Of a DNA stretch of 64,000 bases, positions 8,101 to 16,029 are shown in pieces. The translations under genes were made by a program, and so were the position numbers. The stretch's first letter is position 1. Each line of letters starts with the position of its first letter. Origin of the DNA: Kribbella amoyensis (lineage in GTDB: Bacteria > Actinomycetota > Actinomycetes > Propionibacteriales > Kribbellaceae). The stretch covers positions 2,790,001 through 2,854,000 of the forward strand of contig NZ_VIVK01000001.1 of assembly GCF_007828865.1 (NCBI RefSeq), written 5' to 3'. The notes under the pieces were generated by a model that worked only from the letters and a program-made list of their open reading frames with translations, was not told the DNA's origin and did not search any database.

Positions 8101-9135
8101 GCACGCGACCACGGTCGCCTCGGTCGGGCCGTACGTGTTCCAGACCTCGCGCCCGTCGACGGCGAGCCGCTCGGCCAGTTCCGGCGGACAGGCCTCGCCG
8201 CCGAAGATCAGCAGCCGGACCAGGTCGAGCGCGTCGGCCGGCCAGAGCGCGGCCAGCGTCGGTACGGTCGAGACGATGGTGATGCCCTGGGCAACCAACC
8301 AGGGGCCGAGGTCCATTCCGCTGCGGACCAGCGAGCGCGGCGCCGGGACCAGGCAGGCCCCGTACCGCCAGGCCAGCCACATCTCCTCACACGACGCGTC
8401 GAACGCCACCGACAACCCGGCCAGGACCCGGTCGTCCGGCCCGATCGGCTCCTGCTGCAGGAACATCCGCGCCTCGGCGTCGACGAACGCGGCCGCCGAC
8501 CGGTGCGAGACGGCGACCCCCTTCGGGACACCGGTCGAGCCCGACGTGAAGATGATCCACGCGTCGTCCTCGGGGGTCGGCCCGTCGTCGCGCGGTGCGA
8601 CGCTGTCGACGCCGAGCCCCGGGTCCCCGACCGGGCCGGCCGGGTCCATCCGCGCGGAGTACGGGAAGTCGTAGTACCCGTCCTCGTCGGGCTCGCCGGG
8701 GCGGGCGCTGGTGATCTCGAGTCCGTCGGTCACCGTGGCCGCGACCGACGCCTCGCCGAAGACCAGGGCGGCCCGCTCGTCCGGGTCGTCGGCGTCGACG
8801 GGGACGTACGCGGCGCCGGCCTGGAGGGTGCCGAGGATGGCGACGTAGAGGTCGTTCTGGCCGGAGGAGATCCGGACGCCGACGCGGTCCCCGGGGCCGA
8901 CACCGGCCTGGACCAGGCGCCGGCTGAACCGCTCCACCTGGCCGAGCAGCTCACGGTAGGTCAGGGCGATCTGAGAGTCGTCCAGCGCAGGCTCGTCCGG
9001 GAACTTGGCCGCCGTCTCCTGCAGGATGTCGACCAGCGTGCGCGCGGGTGGCGCACAGTCCCCCCGTCGCAACGTCACGGGCGGATGATACGCGCCCTGG
9101 TTGAACGGATCCGGTCCTTCGGCCCAACGACGCAC
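5143..9135 (-). CDS. Pls/PosA-like membrane non-ribosomal peptide synthetase
   Basis: A 1330-residue synthetase with the layout of epsilon-poly-L-lysine synthetase (Pls). Residues about 35-540 are an adenylation domain (FTSGSTGVPKG, NTYGPTEATV, YRSGDVV). Residues about 550-620 are a thiolation domain with the carrier serine in FFLHGGGSLAA. The remaining 700 residues alternate several membrane helices with three left-handed beta-helix acyltransferase-like domains. There is no condensation or thioesterase domain, so it would make a homopolymer or small amide at the membrane. Which amino acid is activated cannot be read with confidence. The start is taken at GTG 9135, which has a poor ribosome binding site; GTG 9078 is another possibility. 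It is coupled to the M1 peptidase. Confidence 0.85.
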   Translation of the reverse strand: MRRWAEGPDPFNQGAYHPPVTLRRGDCAPPARTLVDILQETAAKFPDEPALDDSQIALTYRELLGQVERFSRRLVQAGVGPGDRVGVRISSGQNDLYVAILGTLQAGAAYVPVDADDPDERAALVFGEASVAATVTDGLEITSARPGEPDEDGYYDFPYSARMDPAGPVGDPGLGVDSVAPRDDGPTPEDDAWIIFTSGSTGVPKGVAVSHRSAAAFVDAEARMFLQQEPIGPDDRVLAGLSVAFDASCEEMWLAWRYGACLVPAPRSLVRSGMDLGPWLVAQGITIVSTVPTLAALWPADALDLVRLLIFGGEACPPELAERLAVDGREVWNTYGPTEATVVACGARLTGEGPVRIGLPLDGWDLAVVDAEGNEVEEGGSGELIIGGVGLARYLDPAKDAEKFAPMPSLGWDRAYRSGDVVRKESAGLLFIGRADEQVKLGGRRIELGEVDAALQALPGVSGAAAAVRASAAGNQLLVGYVVPEDPETFDQKAATARLREELPAALVPLLALTDTLPTRTSGKVDRAALPWPLPGMETDGPAAELDGTAGWLAERWTKVLGATVTGADNDFFLHGGGSLAAAQLVSVLRERFPEATVADIYEYPRLGALADRLDSFTATAAPVELREIRPTPFGTQVLQTALTLILQTVVGVRWLVYLFTLNNLLALTAGAHPWMRTVSWWWILAGWLILITPAGRMGIAVLGARVLLRGLRPGTYPRGGNVHVRLWAAENLADAAGAANLAGAPWIAYYARALGAKIGRGVDLHTLPPVTGMLSMGRGASIEPEVDLSGYWIDGDQLHVGPVSVGAEAVVGSRSTLLPGTEVGRNAEIAAGSAVSGKVPSNERWSGSPASRVGRARRPWPEERPARAPWWVLAYGAASALMSLLPVAAAAAAILVLGRFVRNTETLGDAALKALAAVPLMTLVGFVTLAVLTLIGVRLLGLGVKPGHYPVRSRTGWQVWATERLLDSARTLLFPLYASLLTPWWLRALGARVGRDVEASTVLLLPKMTTVGDGAFLADDTMIASYELGGGWLHVAGAKVGKRAFLGNSGMTAPGRSVPKNGLVAVLSAAPKKSKAGTSWLGSPPVKLRRQAIAGDQSRTFNPPARLKVARALVELCRFVPMMCTVLIAVGVLFALQALDLWIGPWLTLLLSGAVILAAGAVAGGMATVAKWVIVGRTRAVEYPLWSSFVWRNEVVDSFVELVAAPWFANAAAGTPVLNLWLRTLGARIGKGVWCETYWLPEADLITLGDGATVNRGCVLQTHLFHDRVMSMSTVTFGSGSTLGPHGIILPAASVGPGATVGPVSLVMRGESVPAGSRWAGNPIAPWQG

Positions 9136-9179
9136 CCTGGTGAACGGCCTTCAAGCGAACGCTTGTTCCGGGTGCTGGG

Positions 9180-10337
9180 TTACTTGACCTTGTCCGCCGG
9201 GGCCGCGAACGTGTTGCAGGCCTTGGTCTCGCCGATGTTCAGGCCGTTGACGATCCAGAAGCCCTGGCTGGTGGCCAGGCCGTGGGTGCGCTCGTCCTCC
9301 GGCGTCTCGTCCGTCTCGCCGAAGGAACTGCCGGCCTGCTTGCGGAACTCGTCCATCCGGTCCGTGAACGGGTACGTCTTCTCGATCGACCGGCTGAACA
9401 CCCCGGCGAGACAGGACGCCTGCAACTCGTTGCGCCGCGAGCTCTCCAGCTTCTCCTCGGGATGATCCTGGACGTACGCGGCGCGCGCGTAGACGAGCTG
9501 GGTGACGCCCTGGATGTGGTGCCCGTACTCGTGCGCGATCGTCATCAGGTACGCCAGGTCCTCCTTCGGGCCGAACGCCTTGTTCATCTGCTTCACGTCG
9601 GTGTACATCACCTGGTTGCCGTAGCAGTAGAACGCGAGCACCCGCCCGGACAGCGGCTGGAAGTTGCCGCACGGGGTACTGACCGGCTGGTCGAAGACCA
9701 CCAGGCCCGGGTCCGGCTTGGTGATGCCGAGCTTGCCGAAGAGTGGCCGCCAGGCGTCGTTCAGGCAGCCGAAGAGTTTCTGGTAGTACCGCTTCTGCGC
9801 CGTCAGGCTGCCGTCGCCGAGCTGCTCGGCCGGGCAGTTCATCTCGTTCAGCGCACCGGCCGTGTAGAGCGGGTTGTTGAGCAGGAAGTCCTCGGCCGAG
9901 CCCTCCTCCGGGTCGGTGGTCGCCGTCGGCACGATCGACGGACCGGACCGCTCCGGCTCGGCGGTGGTGCTACCGCCGTTGAGGATCGAACCGATGACGG
10001 CGAGCGTGATCCCGACCAGCGCGACCGCGAAGAACCCGAACAGGACGTACTTGGCCGCGCCACCGCGGCGCTTCGGCGGCTGGAACCCGTTGAACTGGTT
10101 CGGCCCGCCGTAGTACGGCTGCGCCCACTGACCCTGGTACTGCCCTTGCTGCGGGTACTGGCCCTGCTGCTGCGGGTGCCGGCCGGGACCTTGCTGTGGG
10201 CCAGGCCCCCCGTACCGCGGGGCCTGCTGCGGCGGGCCCTGCTGCCAGGGTGCGGCTTGCGGGGGAGGCAGGACGCCAGGCGGCGGGCCCGGCCGGCGCG
10301 TGTCCTGGGGACGGCCGTACCCGTACGGGTTGCTCAC
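9180..10337 (-). CDS. Membrane-anchored neutral zinc metallopeptidase (copy 1)
   Basis: A 385-residue member of the YpfJ-like neutral zinc metallopeptidase family. Residues 1-90 are a Pro/Gln/Gly-rich cytoplasmic tail, 97-119 a transmembrane helix, and 150-385 an external catalytic domain. The zinc motif is HEYGHH (His269, Glu270, His273), with Glu304 in RRNELQASC as probable third ligand. Conserved cysteines suggest disulfides. The start is GTG 10337, after GAAGGGG. It is transcribed away from a DUF2207 gene at 10414, and the same arrangement recurs at 16030-19421. The substrate of this family in actinobacteria is not established. Confidence 0.85.
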   Translation of the reverse strand: MSNPYGYGRPQDTRRPGPPPGVLPPPQAAPWQQGPPQQAPRYGGPGPQQGPGRHPQQQGQYPQQGQYQGQWAQPYYGGPNQFNGFQPPKRRGGAAKYVLFGFFAVALVGITLAVIGSILNGGSTTAEPERSGPSIVPTATTDPEEGSAEDFLLNNPLYTAGALNEMNCPAEQLGDGSLTAQKRYYQKLFGCLNDAWRPLFGKLGITKPDPGLVVFDQPVSTPCGNFQPLSGRVLAFYCYGNQVMYTDVKQMNKAFGPKEDLAYLMTIAHEYGHHIQGVTQLVYARAAYVQDHPEEKLESSRRNELQASCLAGVFSRSIEKTYPFTDRMDEFRKQAGSSFGETDETPEDERTHGLATSQGFWIVNGLNIGETKACNTFAAPADKVK

Positions 10338-10372
10338 TGGTCGTTGCCCCTTCTACCCCGGATGTCGGTTGC

Positions 10373-10407
10373 GCGGTTCGCAGAGCGAACCGCCCCGAGA
10401 CTACTCT
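10373..10407 (+). promoter_or_regulatory. Palindrome and leaderless promoter of DUF2207 gene 1
   Basis: A perfect hyphenated palindrome, gcggttcgc-aga-gcgaaccgc, lies at 10373-10393 in the spacer between the divergent peptidase and DUF2207 genes. A TACTCT -10 box at 10402-10407 is only 6 nt from ATG 10414, which fits leaderless transcription; no ribosome binding site is present. The palindrome sits where a repressor or activator would control both genes. Confidence 0.4.
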
Positions 10408-10413
10408 CGACCC

Positions 10414-12099
10414 ATGTCACTGAAGCGCCGCCTCCTGCCGGCCGCCCTGTTCGTGTCCCTGACGGTGCCGTTCGTTGCCCTCGGCACGTTGCCCGCGCAG
10501 GCTGCCGACGACCGGATCACCGGGTACGCCGCCGAGGCGACGCTGACCGGCGACGGTGTGCTCAAGGTCACCGAGACCGTCGACGTGGCGGCCGGGTCCG
10601 GCACGTTCAGCCGCACCCTGACCACCCGGGTCCGGGCCAACTCCGACGACGACCGGGTGTACGACGTCCGGAACGTGTCCGCGAAGGTGAACGGTCAGCC
10701 GGCCGGCGGGTTCGAGAACGCCGAGACCGACGACGGCCGCCGGGTCAGCGTCCAGGTGTCGGGCCAGGCGAAGGTGGTCTACAGCTACGAGGTGGACAAC
10801 GTCGTCGCCGACTCGACCGAGGGCCGCGAGGTCAGCTGGCCGATCGTGCAGGGCTACGGCACCGAGATCCCGAAGGCCTCGGTGACCGTGAACGTGCCGT
10901 TCGCGACCTGGGTGACCTGCTTCGCGGGCCGGACCGGATCGAGCATGCCGTGTACCTCGTCGCAGCTGGCCGAGTCGGCCGCGCTGCAGATCGAGCAGAA
11001 CAGCATCCCGGCGGGTGGCCGGCTGACCTTCCTCACCGGGCTCAGCGACCAGGCCACGGTCCAGCCGAACGCGGAGTTCAAGACCCGCTGGACGCTGCAC
11101 CGTGCCTTCACCGTGGACGGTGCGACGCTCGGCCTGAGCGCGCTGCTGCTGGGCCTCGGTGTCCTGGCCGCCGCCGCGCTCTGGTTCTTCAAGGGCCGGG
11201 ACGCGGGGAAGTCCGGACCGGGTGCGCCCGAGCGACCGGTCCTGGACGGGCCGGACGGGCCGCAGTTCGCCGCGCCGGACGGGATCCGGCCGGGTCAGGT
11301 CGGCACCGTGGTGGACGAGAGCGCCGACGTGGTGGACATCACCGCGACCCTGCTGGACCTTGCCGTCCGCAACTACCTGACGATCGTCGAGCTGCCCCGC
11401 GAACGCCACTTCGGCCGGCTCGACTGGCAGCTGGAGCGGCTGAACCCGGGCGGCCCCGAGCTGCTGCCGTACGAGAAGGCGCTGCTGGACGCGGTCTTCG
11501 CCGACGGGGACACGGTCGTCGTGTCGTCCCTCGGCGCGTCGCTGCGGCCGCGGCTCACCCTGGTCCGTGAGCAGCTGTACGCCGACGTGGTCACGCAGGG
11601 CTGGTTCGCGAACCGCCCGGACGCCGTCCGGAACCGCTGGACCACCGCGGGTCTGGTCCTGCTCGGCGCCGGTGCCGTGCTGACGGTGGTGCTCGCGATC
11701 GCGACCAAGTTCGGCCTGGTCGGCTTCGCAGTGATGCTGGCCGGTCTCGCGCTGTCGCTGGCGGGTCAGGTCGCCCCGGCCCGCACCGCCCGCGGCGCCG
11801 CGGTTCTCGGCCGCGTCGCCGGGCTGCAGCAGTACCTGGCCGACCAGAGCTCGACCGACCTGCCGCCGGCCCACCGGCTCGAATTCGCCTCCCGCTGCCT
11901 GCCGTACGCCGCGGTCCTCGGCCTGACCGAGAAATGGGCGCTGGAGATCGCCGCGACCGATGACGACGACGACCCCGACGCCGGCATCGGCTGGTACTCC
12001 GGTCCGGAGAACTGGCACCTGTCCGACATCGGCGAGTCGCTGGCCAATTTCGTCACCACCTTCGGCGGCCACCTCACCACGGCCCGCCGGCTCTTCTAG
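10414..12099 (+). CDS. DUF2207-domain membrane protein (copy 1)
   Basis: A 561-residue exported membrane protein. A signal peptide (about residues 1-29, ending TLPAQAA) is followed by an external DUF2207 beta domain to about residue 225, a first transmembrane helix (about 235-262), a cytoplasmic segment with the conserved GTVVDESADVVDITATLLDLAVR block, and a further pair of helices near residues 410-455. The start ATG 10414 gives a good signal peptide. The molecular function of DUF2207 proteins is unknown. Its position back to back with a surface metallopeptidase, repeated in a second copy, suggests a functional pair. Confidence 0.82.
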   Translation: MSLKRRLLPAALFVSLTVPFVALGTLPAQAADDRITGYAAEATLTGDGVLKVTETVDVAAGSGTFSRTLTTRVRANSDDDRVYDVRNVSAKVNGQPAGGFENAETDDGRRVSVQVSGQAKVVYSYEVDNVVADSTEGREVSWPIVQGYGTEIPKASVTVNVPFATWVTCFAGRTGSSMPCTSSQLAESAALQIEQNSIPAGGRLTFLTGLSDQATVQPNAEFKTRWTLHRAFTVDGATLGLSALLLGLGVLAAAALWFFKGRDAGKSGPGAPERPVLDGPDGPQFAAPDGIRPGQVGTVVDESADVVDITATLLDLAVRNYLTIVELPRERHFGRLDWQLERLNPGGPELLPYEKALLDAVFADGDTVVVSSLGASLRPRLTLVREQLYADVVTQGWFANRPDAVRNRWTTAGLVLLGAGAVLTVVLAIATKFGLVGFAVMLAGLALSLAGQVAPARTARGAAVLGRVAGLQQYLADQSSTDLPPAHRLEFASRCLPYAAVLGLTEKWALEIAATDDDDDPDAGIGWYSGPENWHLSDIGESLANFVTTFGGHLTTARRLF

Positions 12100-12120
12100 T
12101 ACTTCTGGTACCGCAGCCAG

Positions 12121-12156
12121 AAGAACCCCGGTCTCCAGGTGGAGGCCGGGGTTCTT
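12121..12156. terminator. Bidirectional terminator
   Basis: A perfect 11-bp stem, aagaaccccgg at 12121-12131 and ccggggttctt at 12146-12156 with a 14-nt loop, lies between the convergent DUF2207 gene (stop 12099) and peptidase copy 2 (stop 12205). Confidence 0.8.
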
Positions 12157-12204
12157 CGGTGTTCGGCTTGGTTGCTGGTGGCAATCGGCGGTGTCAGCCG
12201 CCGG

Positions 12205-14721
12205 CTAGCTGGTCCACTGCGGCCGGGTGCTGAAGGTGTTGCAGAAGATCGGGTTCTTGTAGTTGAACCCGCGGGTCGACCAGAGGTTGTGGTTCGCCTT
12301 GGCGCCGTGGTCGCGGACCTTCGGCTTGGAGAACTCGTCGCCCGCGTTGGCGACCGCGAACTTCCAGCTGTTCAGCAGCTCGCCACGCATCGGGATGTAC
12401 GCCGCGTTCGCGCCCAGGTAGGCGGAACCGAGGCAGGACGCCTGCAGCTCGCGCCGGCGGGACTCGAGCAGCCGCAGGTTCGGGTCCGCCATCGTCGCGG
12501 ACCGGGCGAAGCTGGCGCCGAAGATCCCGGACAGCTGCTGGACGTGGTGACCGTACTCGTGCGCGAACGTGTTCAGCATCCACGCCCGGGTGTACATCGG
12601 GTTGATCTTGTAGTTCTTGTAGTCCACGTTGAACGGCATGTAGATCGCCTCGTTGGCGCCGCAGTAGAAGCCGCGGGTGCCACGCTCGATCCCGCACGGC
12701 GTCTTCACCTGGTTCGCGTACACGATCAGGGCCGGCGCCCGGAACGGCAGGCCGGCCTTCTTCATCGCCAGCCACCAGGTCCGGTTCATGCACGGCAGCA
12801 GCTTCTGGTAGTACGCCTTCGTCTGCGGGAAGTTGATCGGCCGGTTGTTCGGCTCGACGCACTTCGTCGGCTGCAACGCCCCGACCGAGTACAGCTTGTT
12901 CTTCGCCACCAGCTCGTACGCCGTGGGCTGGCGCGGCTTGGGCTTCGGCTTCGGGGTCGGCTTCGGCGCGGTCGTCGTCGGGACCGGCGTCGGCGTCGGC
13001 GACGGCGTCTCCGACGGGGTCTCCGAAGGCGTCTCCGACGGCGTCTCGACCGCCACCGGGACCTGCGGGTCGTCGCCGGCGTTGCGCAGGGCGTACGTCA
13101 CCCCGGTGCCGACGACGAGAACGGCGAGCACGACGAGCCCGATCAGCAGGCCCTTCGGCGCCTTCCGCTGCTTGCGGCGGCGGCCACCACCCGGCGGCTT
13201 CGGAATCGGGATCGGCGGGTACTGCCAGGTCGGCTGCTGCCCGGAAGGCTGCTGGCCGGCGCCCTGCCAACCACCCTGCTGCTGGTAAGGCGGAAACCCG
13301 GTGGGCCCGGCCCCCGACCACGGGTTGCTCGGCCCACCCTGCGGCCCCTGGTTACCGGGCCCCTGGTTACCGGGGCCTTGGTTCGCGGGGCCCTGACCGC
13401 CTGGGCCCTGGTTGCCGGGTCCTTGGCCGGGTCCTTGGTTCCCGGGGCCGGCGGGCCAGGAGCTCGAAGCCTGCGGCGAGATCGGCCCGGTCGAGCTGCT
13501 CGGCCAGTTGCTGGTGGCACCAGCCCCAGCGCCCGCACCCGCGGCAGGACCCCACCCGGAGCCCTGCGAGGAACCCCCGCCACCGGAACCGTCAGCAGGC
13601 CCCCAGCCCGGGTTCTGCCCGGAACCACCGGACCCCGAACCCCACCCAGAACCCTGCGAGGAACCGTCCTCGGTACCCCAACCCGAGCCCTGCGAAGAAC
13701 CACCCTCAGAGCCACCGGCAACACCCCAGCCGGCATTCTGCGCAGCACTCCCCGCAGCAGGTCCCCAGCCGGAACCCTGCCCAGAGCCGCTGTCACCCGA
13801 ACCGCCTGCCGGACCGGTACCGGAGCCCTGCGTCGAGCTGTTGCCGCCCGCGCCCGCGGCCGGACCCCAGCCGGAGCCCTGGGCCGAGTTGTTGTCGCCC
13901 GACCCTGCTGCCGGTCCCCAGCCGGGGTTCTGCGAGGAGCCGCTCCCACCAGAGCCCGCAGCCGGTCCCCAACCGGAGGAGGTGGAGTTGTCGCTCGCGT
14001 CCTGGCGCTGGTTGCCCGGCGGCGGGGCAGAGTGCTGACCGCGCGAACGGTCGGACCCGCTCTGCCCGGGCACCGAGAAGTTCCACGTGCTCGTCGGAGC
14101 CTCGCCCTCAGAAGCCCCAGCCGAACCGCCCTGCCCAGCAACCCCAGAGCCATCCGCCCCAGCAATGCCGGAGCCACCCTGACCCGCGTTGGTCGATCCG
14201 CCCTGGCCGGCGGCGCCGGCGGGAGCGTTGTTGCCGGGGGCACCTGACGAACCCGGCCGGCCGGCACCTGGCGCGGCCGGGGTGCCCGGCTGACCTGGGG
14301 TGCCCTGGCCCGTGCCCTGGCCCGTGCCCTGGCCCGTGCCCTGGCCCGTGCCCTGGCCCGGCGTACCGGCGGTGCCGTGGTTCGGCGTGCCGGGCTGCCC
14401 CTGGGACTGCCGACCCGGCGCACTCTCACCAGGCGCACCACCCTGACCCGGCGCGCCCGGCGTACCGGCTGGGCCCTGGCTACCGGACTGGTGTTCCGGC
14501 GGGGGTGGGGCCGGCTGGTACCAGGTCGGCTGGTTCTCGGGGGAGCCCTCGCCGGGCGCGGGCGGTTCGGGGCGCAGGTACTCCTGCGGCCGGTCGGCGG
14601 ACTCGGTCCACCAACGGCCCGACTGGCCCTCCCCGCGCGGTGTGGTCTCGCCACCGGTGGGCTCGTCGCCCTCCGGCTCCGACGGGTCCCGCCCCGGGGG
14701 TGGATTCCAGTTGTCCGACAT
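12205..14721 (-). CDS. Neutral zinc metallopeptidase with long low-complexity tail (copy 2)
   Basis: An 838-residue version of the peptidase family, the longest in the window. Residues 1-510 are low complexity: Gly/Pro/Gln-rich, with five GQGT units encoded by a perfect 12-bp repeat, and repeated GSGWGPAAGSG-like segments. A transmembrane helix lies at about 523-544, followed by SETPSETPSETP and a Pro/Lys linker. The catalytic domain has HEYGHH at 721-726 and RRRELQASC downstream. The start is ATG 14721, with GGAG inside the 9-nt gap to the upstream peptidase gene. It is probably co-transcribed with copies 3 and 4. The tail may bind or phase-separate, but that is speculation. Confidence 0.83.
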   Translation of the reverse strand: MSDNWNPPPGRDPSEPEGDEPTGGETTPRGEGQSGRWWTESADRPQEYLRPEPPAPGEGSPENQPTWYQPAPPPPEHQSGSQGPAGTPGAPGQGGAPGESAPGRQSQGQPGTPNHGTAGTPGQGTGQGTGQGTGQGTGQGTPGQPGTPAAPGAGRPGSSGAPGNNAPAGAAGQGGSTNAGQGGSGIAGADGSGVAGQGGSAGASEGEAPTSTWNFSVPGQSGSDRSRGQHSAPPPGNQRQDASDNSTSSGWGPAAGSGGSGSSQNPGWGPAAGSGDNNSAQGSGWGPAAGAGGNSSTQGSGTGPAGGSGDSGSGQGSGWGPAAGSAAQNAGWGVAGGSEGGSSQGSGWGTEDGSSQGSGWGSGSGGSGQNPGWGPADGSGGGGSSQGSGWGPAAGAGAGAGATSNWPSSSTGPISPQASSSWPAGPGNQGPGQGPGNQGPGGQGPANQGPGNQGPGNQGPQGGPSNPWSGAGPTGFPPYQQQGGWQGAGQQPSGQQPTWQYPPIPIPKPPGGGRRRKQRKAPKGLLIGLVVLAVLVVGTGVTYALRNAGDDPQVPVAVETPSETPSETPSETPSPTPTPVPTTTAPKPTPKPKPKPRQPTAYELVAKNKLYSVGALQPTKCVEPNNRPINFPQTKAYYQKLLPCMNRTWWLAMKKAGLPFRAPALIVYANQVKTPCGIERGTRGFYCGANEAIYMPFNVDYKNYKINPMYTRAWMLNTFAHEYGHHVQQLSGIFGASFARSATMADPNLRLLESRRRELQASCLGSAYLGANAAYIPMRGELLNSWKFAVANAGDEFSKPKVRDHGAKANHNLWSTRGFNYKNPIFCNTFSTRPQWTS
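13540..13990. repeat. Degenerate repeats encoding W-G-P-A-A-G-S-G units
   Basis: Within the cytoplasmic tail of peptidase copy 2, a roughly 45-60 bp unit encoding variants of SQGSGWGPAAGSGG recurs about nine times with drift in the Ser/Gly/Asn spacer. These are coding repeats with one tryptophan per unit, similar to low-complexity W/G repeats. The count and edges are approximate because the copies have diverged. Confidence 0.6.
14301..14360. repeat. Perfect 12-bp tandem repeat, five copies
   Basis: The unit tgccctggcccg is repeated five times without a mismatch inside peptidase copy 2, encoding GQGT five times. A perfect 60-bp array in otherwise diverged coding sequence implies recent slippage, and copy number is likely to vary between strains. 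The period is a multiple of three, so expansion keeps the reading frame. Confidence 0.95.
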
Positions 14722-14730
14722 CGATGCTCC

Positions 14731-15903
14731 TCACGAGACCTTGCTGGCCGAAGCCGTGAACGTGTTGCAGCTGGCGCTGTTGCTGGTGGTGAAGCCACGC
14801 GCGGCCCAGTACTGATGGCTGGTCCGCGCGCCGTGGTCCCGCGGACCCCCGCGGTTGTTCTCATCCCCGGTCTGGGCCTCGACGTAACGCCGGTAGATCG
14901 CCAGGTCCTGGCCGGTTATGCCATATGACAGCTTGTTCGCCCCCATGAACAGCGCCCCCAGGCAGGACGCCTGCAGCTCGATCCGGCGGCTCAGCTCGAG
15001 CCGGCTGTCCCGGTCGGGTGCCTCGTACTCCAGCCGGGCGGCGGCCGGCAGGATCCCGGTGAGCTGCTGGACATGATGACCGAACTCGTGCCCGGCGGTG
15101 TAGGTGGCCCACATCCGGGAGAAGGCCCGGTTCGCGCTGTCCTCGGACCGGGTCCACAGCTTGATGTCGTCGTCGTACTTCAGGTACAGCGTCCGGCTCG
15201 CGGGGCAGTAGAACGACACCGGCGATCCGCTCGAGCAGGGCGTCTGCACGGTCCCGGCCCAGAACCTCACCCTGGGTGCGGTGAAGGTGTCCTGCCCGGC
15301 CTGGACCAGCGGCGACCAGGCCTGGTTCAGGCAGCCGACCAGGTTCGCGTAGTACCGCTGGACCGCGGCAGCGGCGGTCAAGGCGACCTGCGGTTCGCGA
15401 CAGCCGACCGAGCGCTGGACCCCGGTCGCGTAGAAGGCGTCGGTCTGGACGATGGCGGCATTGTCCTGCGACGGCCGGGCGTCGTCCGGGGTTCCGGACG
15501 GAGTGTCGGACGGGCTTCCGGTGGGGACGGTGTCGTCGTCGGACGGGGCCGGCGTGGTCGCGACCGGCTGACCGGCCGGCGGCTGACCGGGGGACGGGGC
15601 AACGATCGGCGCGTCGTGCTGGCGGCTCGCGAGGGCCGCGATCACGACGGCGGCCGCGACGCAGCCGAGGACGAGCAGCCCGGCGGTGAGCCCGGTGCGG
15701 CGCTTCCGCGGCGGGCCGCCATGGCGGAAGTGATGGTCGTCACCCGTGCCGAAGTCGGGTCCCCAGCCGACCGCCGGACGTGGCGGACCGCCGCCGGGCG
15801 TGCCCGGCAGCGGGTAGCTCGCGTACAGCGGTAGCGAGCCGTCGGGCAGTGGTCCCGGCGGCGGATGCGCTCCTGGCGGCTCGCTCCAGTCCTGATTCGA
15901 CAC
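14731..15903 (-). CDS. Membrane-anchored neutral zinc metallopeptidase (copy 3)
   Basis: A 390-residue paralogue with a short proline-rich tail (1-68), a transmembrane helix at 71-93, a Pro/Thr/Asp linker, and a catalytic domain with HEFGHH at 272-277 and RRIELQASC about 35 residues on. GTG 15903 is the likely start, with GAGGAT upstream. The stop is 9 nt before copy 2 begins, so the two are almost certainly one transcription unit. Cysteine spacing in the external domain matches the other copies. Confidence 0.85.
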   Translation of the reverse strand: MSNQDWSEPPGAHPPPGPLPDGSLPLYASYPLPGTPGGGPPRPAVGWGPDFGTGDDHHFRHGGPPRKRRTGLTAGLLVLGCVAAAVVIAALASRQHDAPIVAPSPGQPPAGQPVATTPAPSDDDTVPTGSPSDTPSGTPDDARPSQDNAAIVQTDAFYATGVQRSVGCREPQVALTAAAAVQRYYANLVGCLNQAWSPLVQAGQDTFTAPRVRFWAGTVQTPCSSGSPVSFYCPASRTLYLKYDDDIKLWTRSEDSANRAFSRMWATYTAGHEFGHHVQQLTGILPAAARLEYEAPDRDSRLELSRRIELQASCLGALFMGANKLSYGITGQDLAIYRRYVEAQTGDENNRGGPRDHGARTSHQYWAARGFTTSNSASCNTFTASASKVS

Positions 15904-16029
15904 GGTTGATCCTCATCCCCCCGGGACACCACCTGGCGTGATCCGGACGACCAGGCTAACTGGACCGGTCCAGGTCCGCACCAACTACCACCGGCCGCCC
16001 TCCCGTCGGCCGGCCGGTGGTTCCGTCCG

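Noticed and set aside
5143..9135. A multi-module non-ribosomal peptide gene cluster
   Set aside because: There is a single adenylation-thiolation unit with a Pls-type membrane C-terminus and no condensation or thioesterase domains, and no tailoring genes next to it apart from the peptidase.
6736..9465. A 909-codon open frame on the plus strand
   Set aside because: Antisense to the synthetase gene and low complexity; the leftward frame has clear adenylation motifs.
14301..14360. CRISPR or origin-type iterons
   Set aside because: A 12-bp unit without spacers inside a coding frame, with no replication genes nearby.
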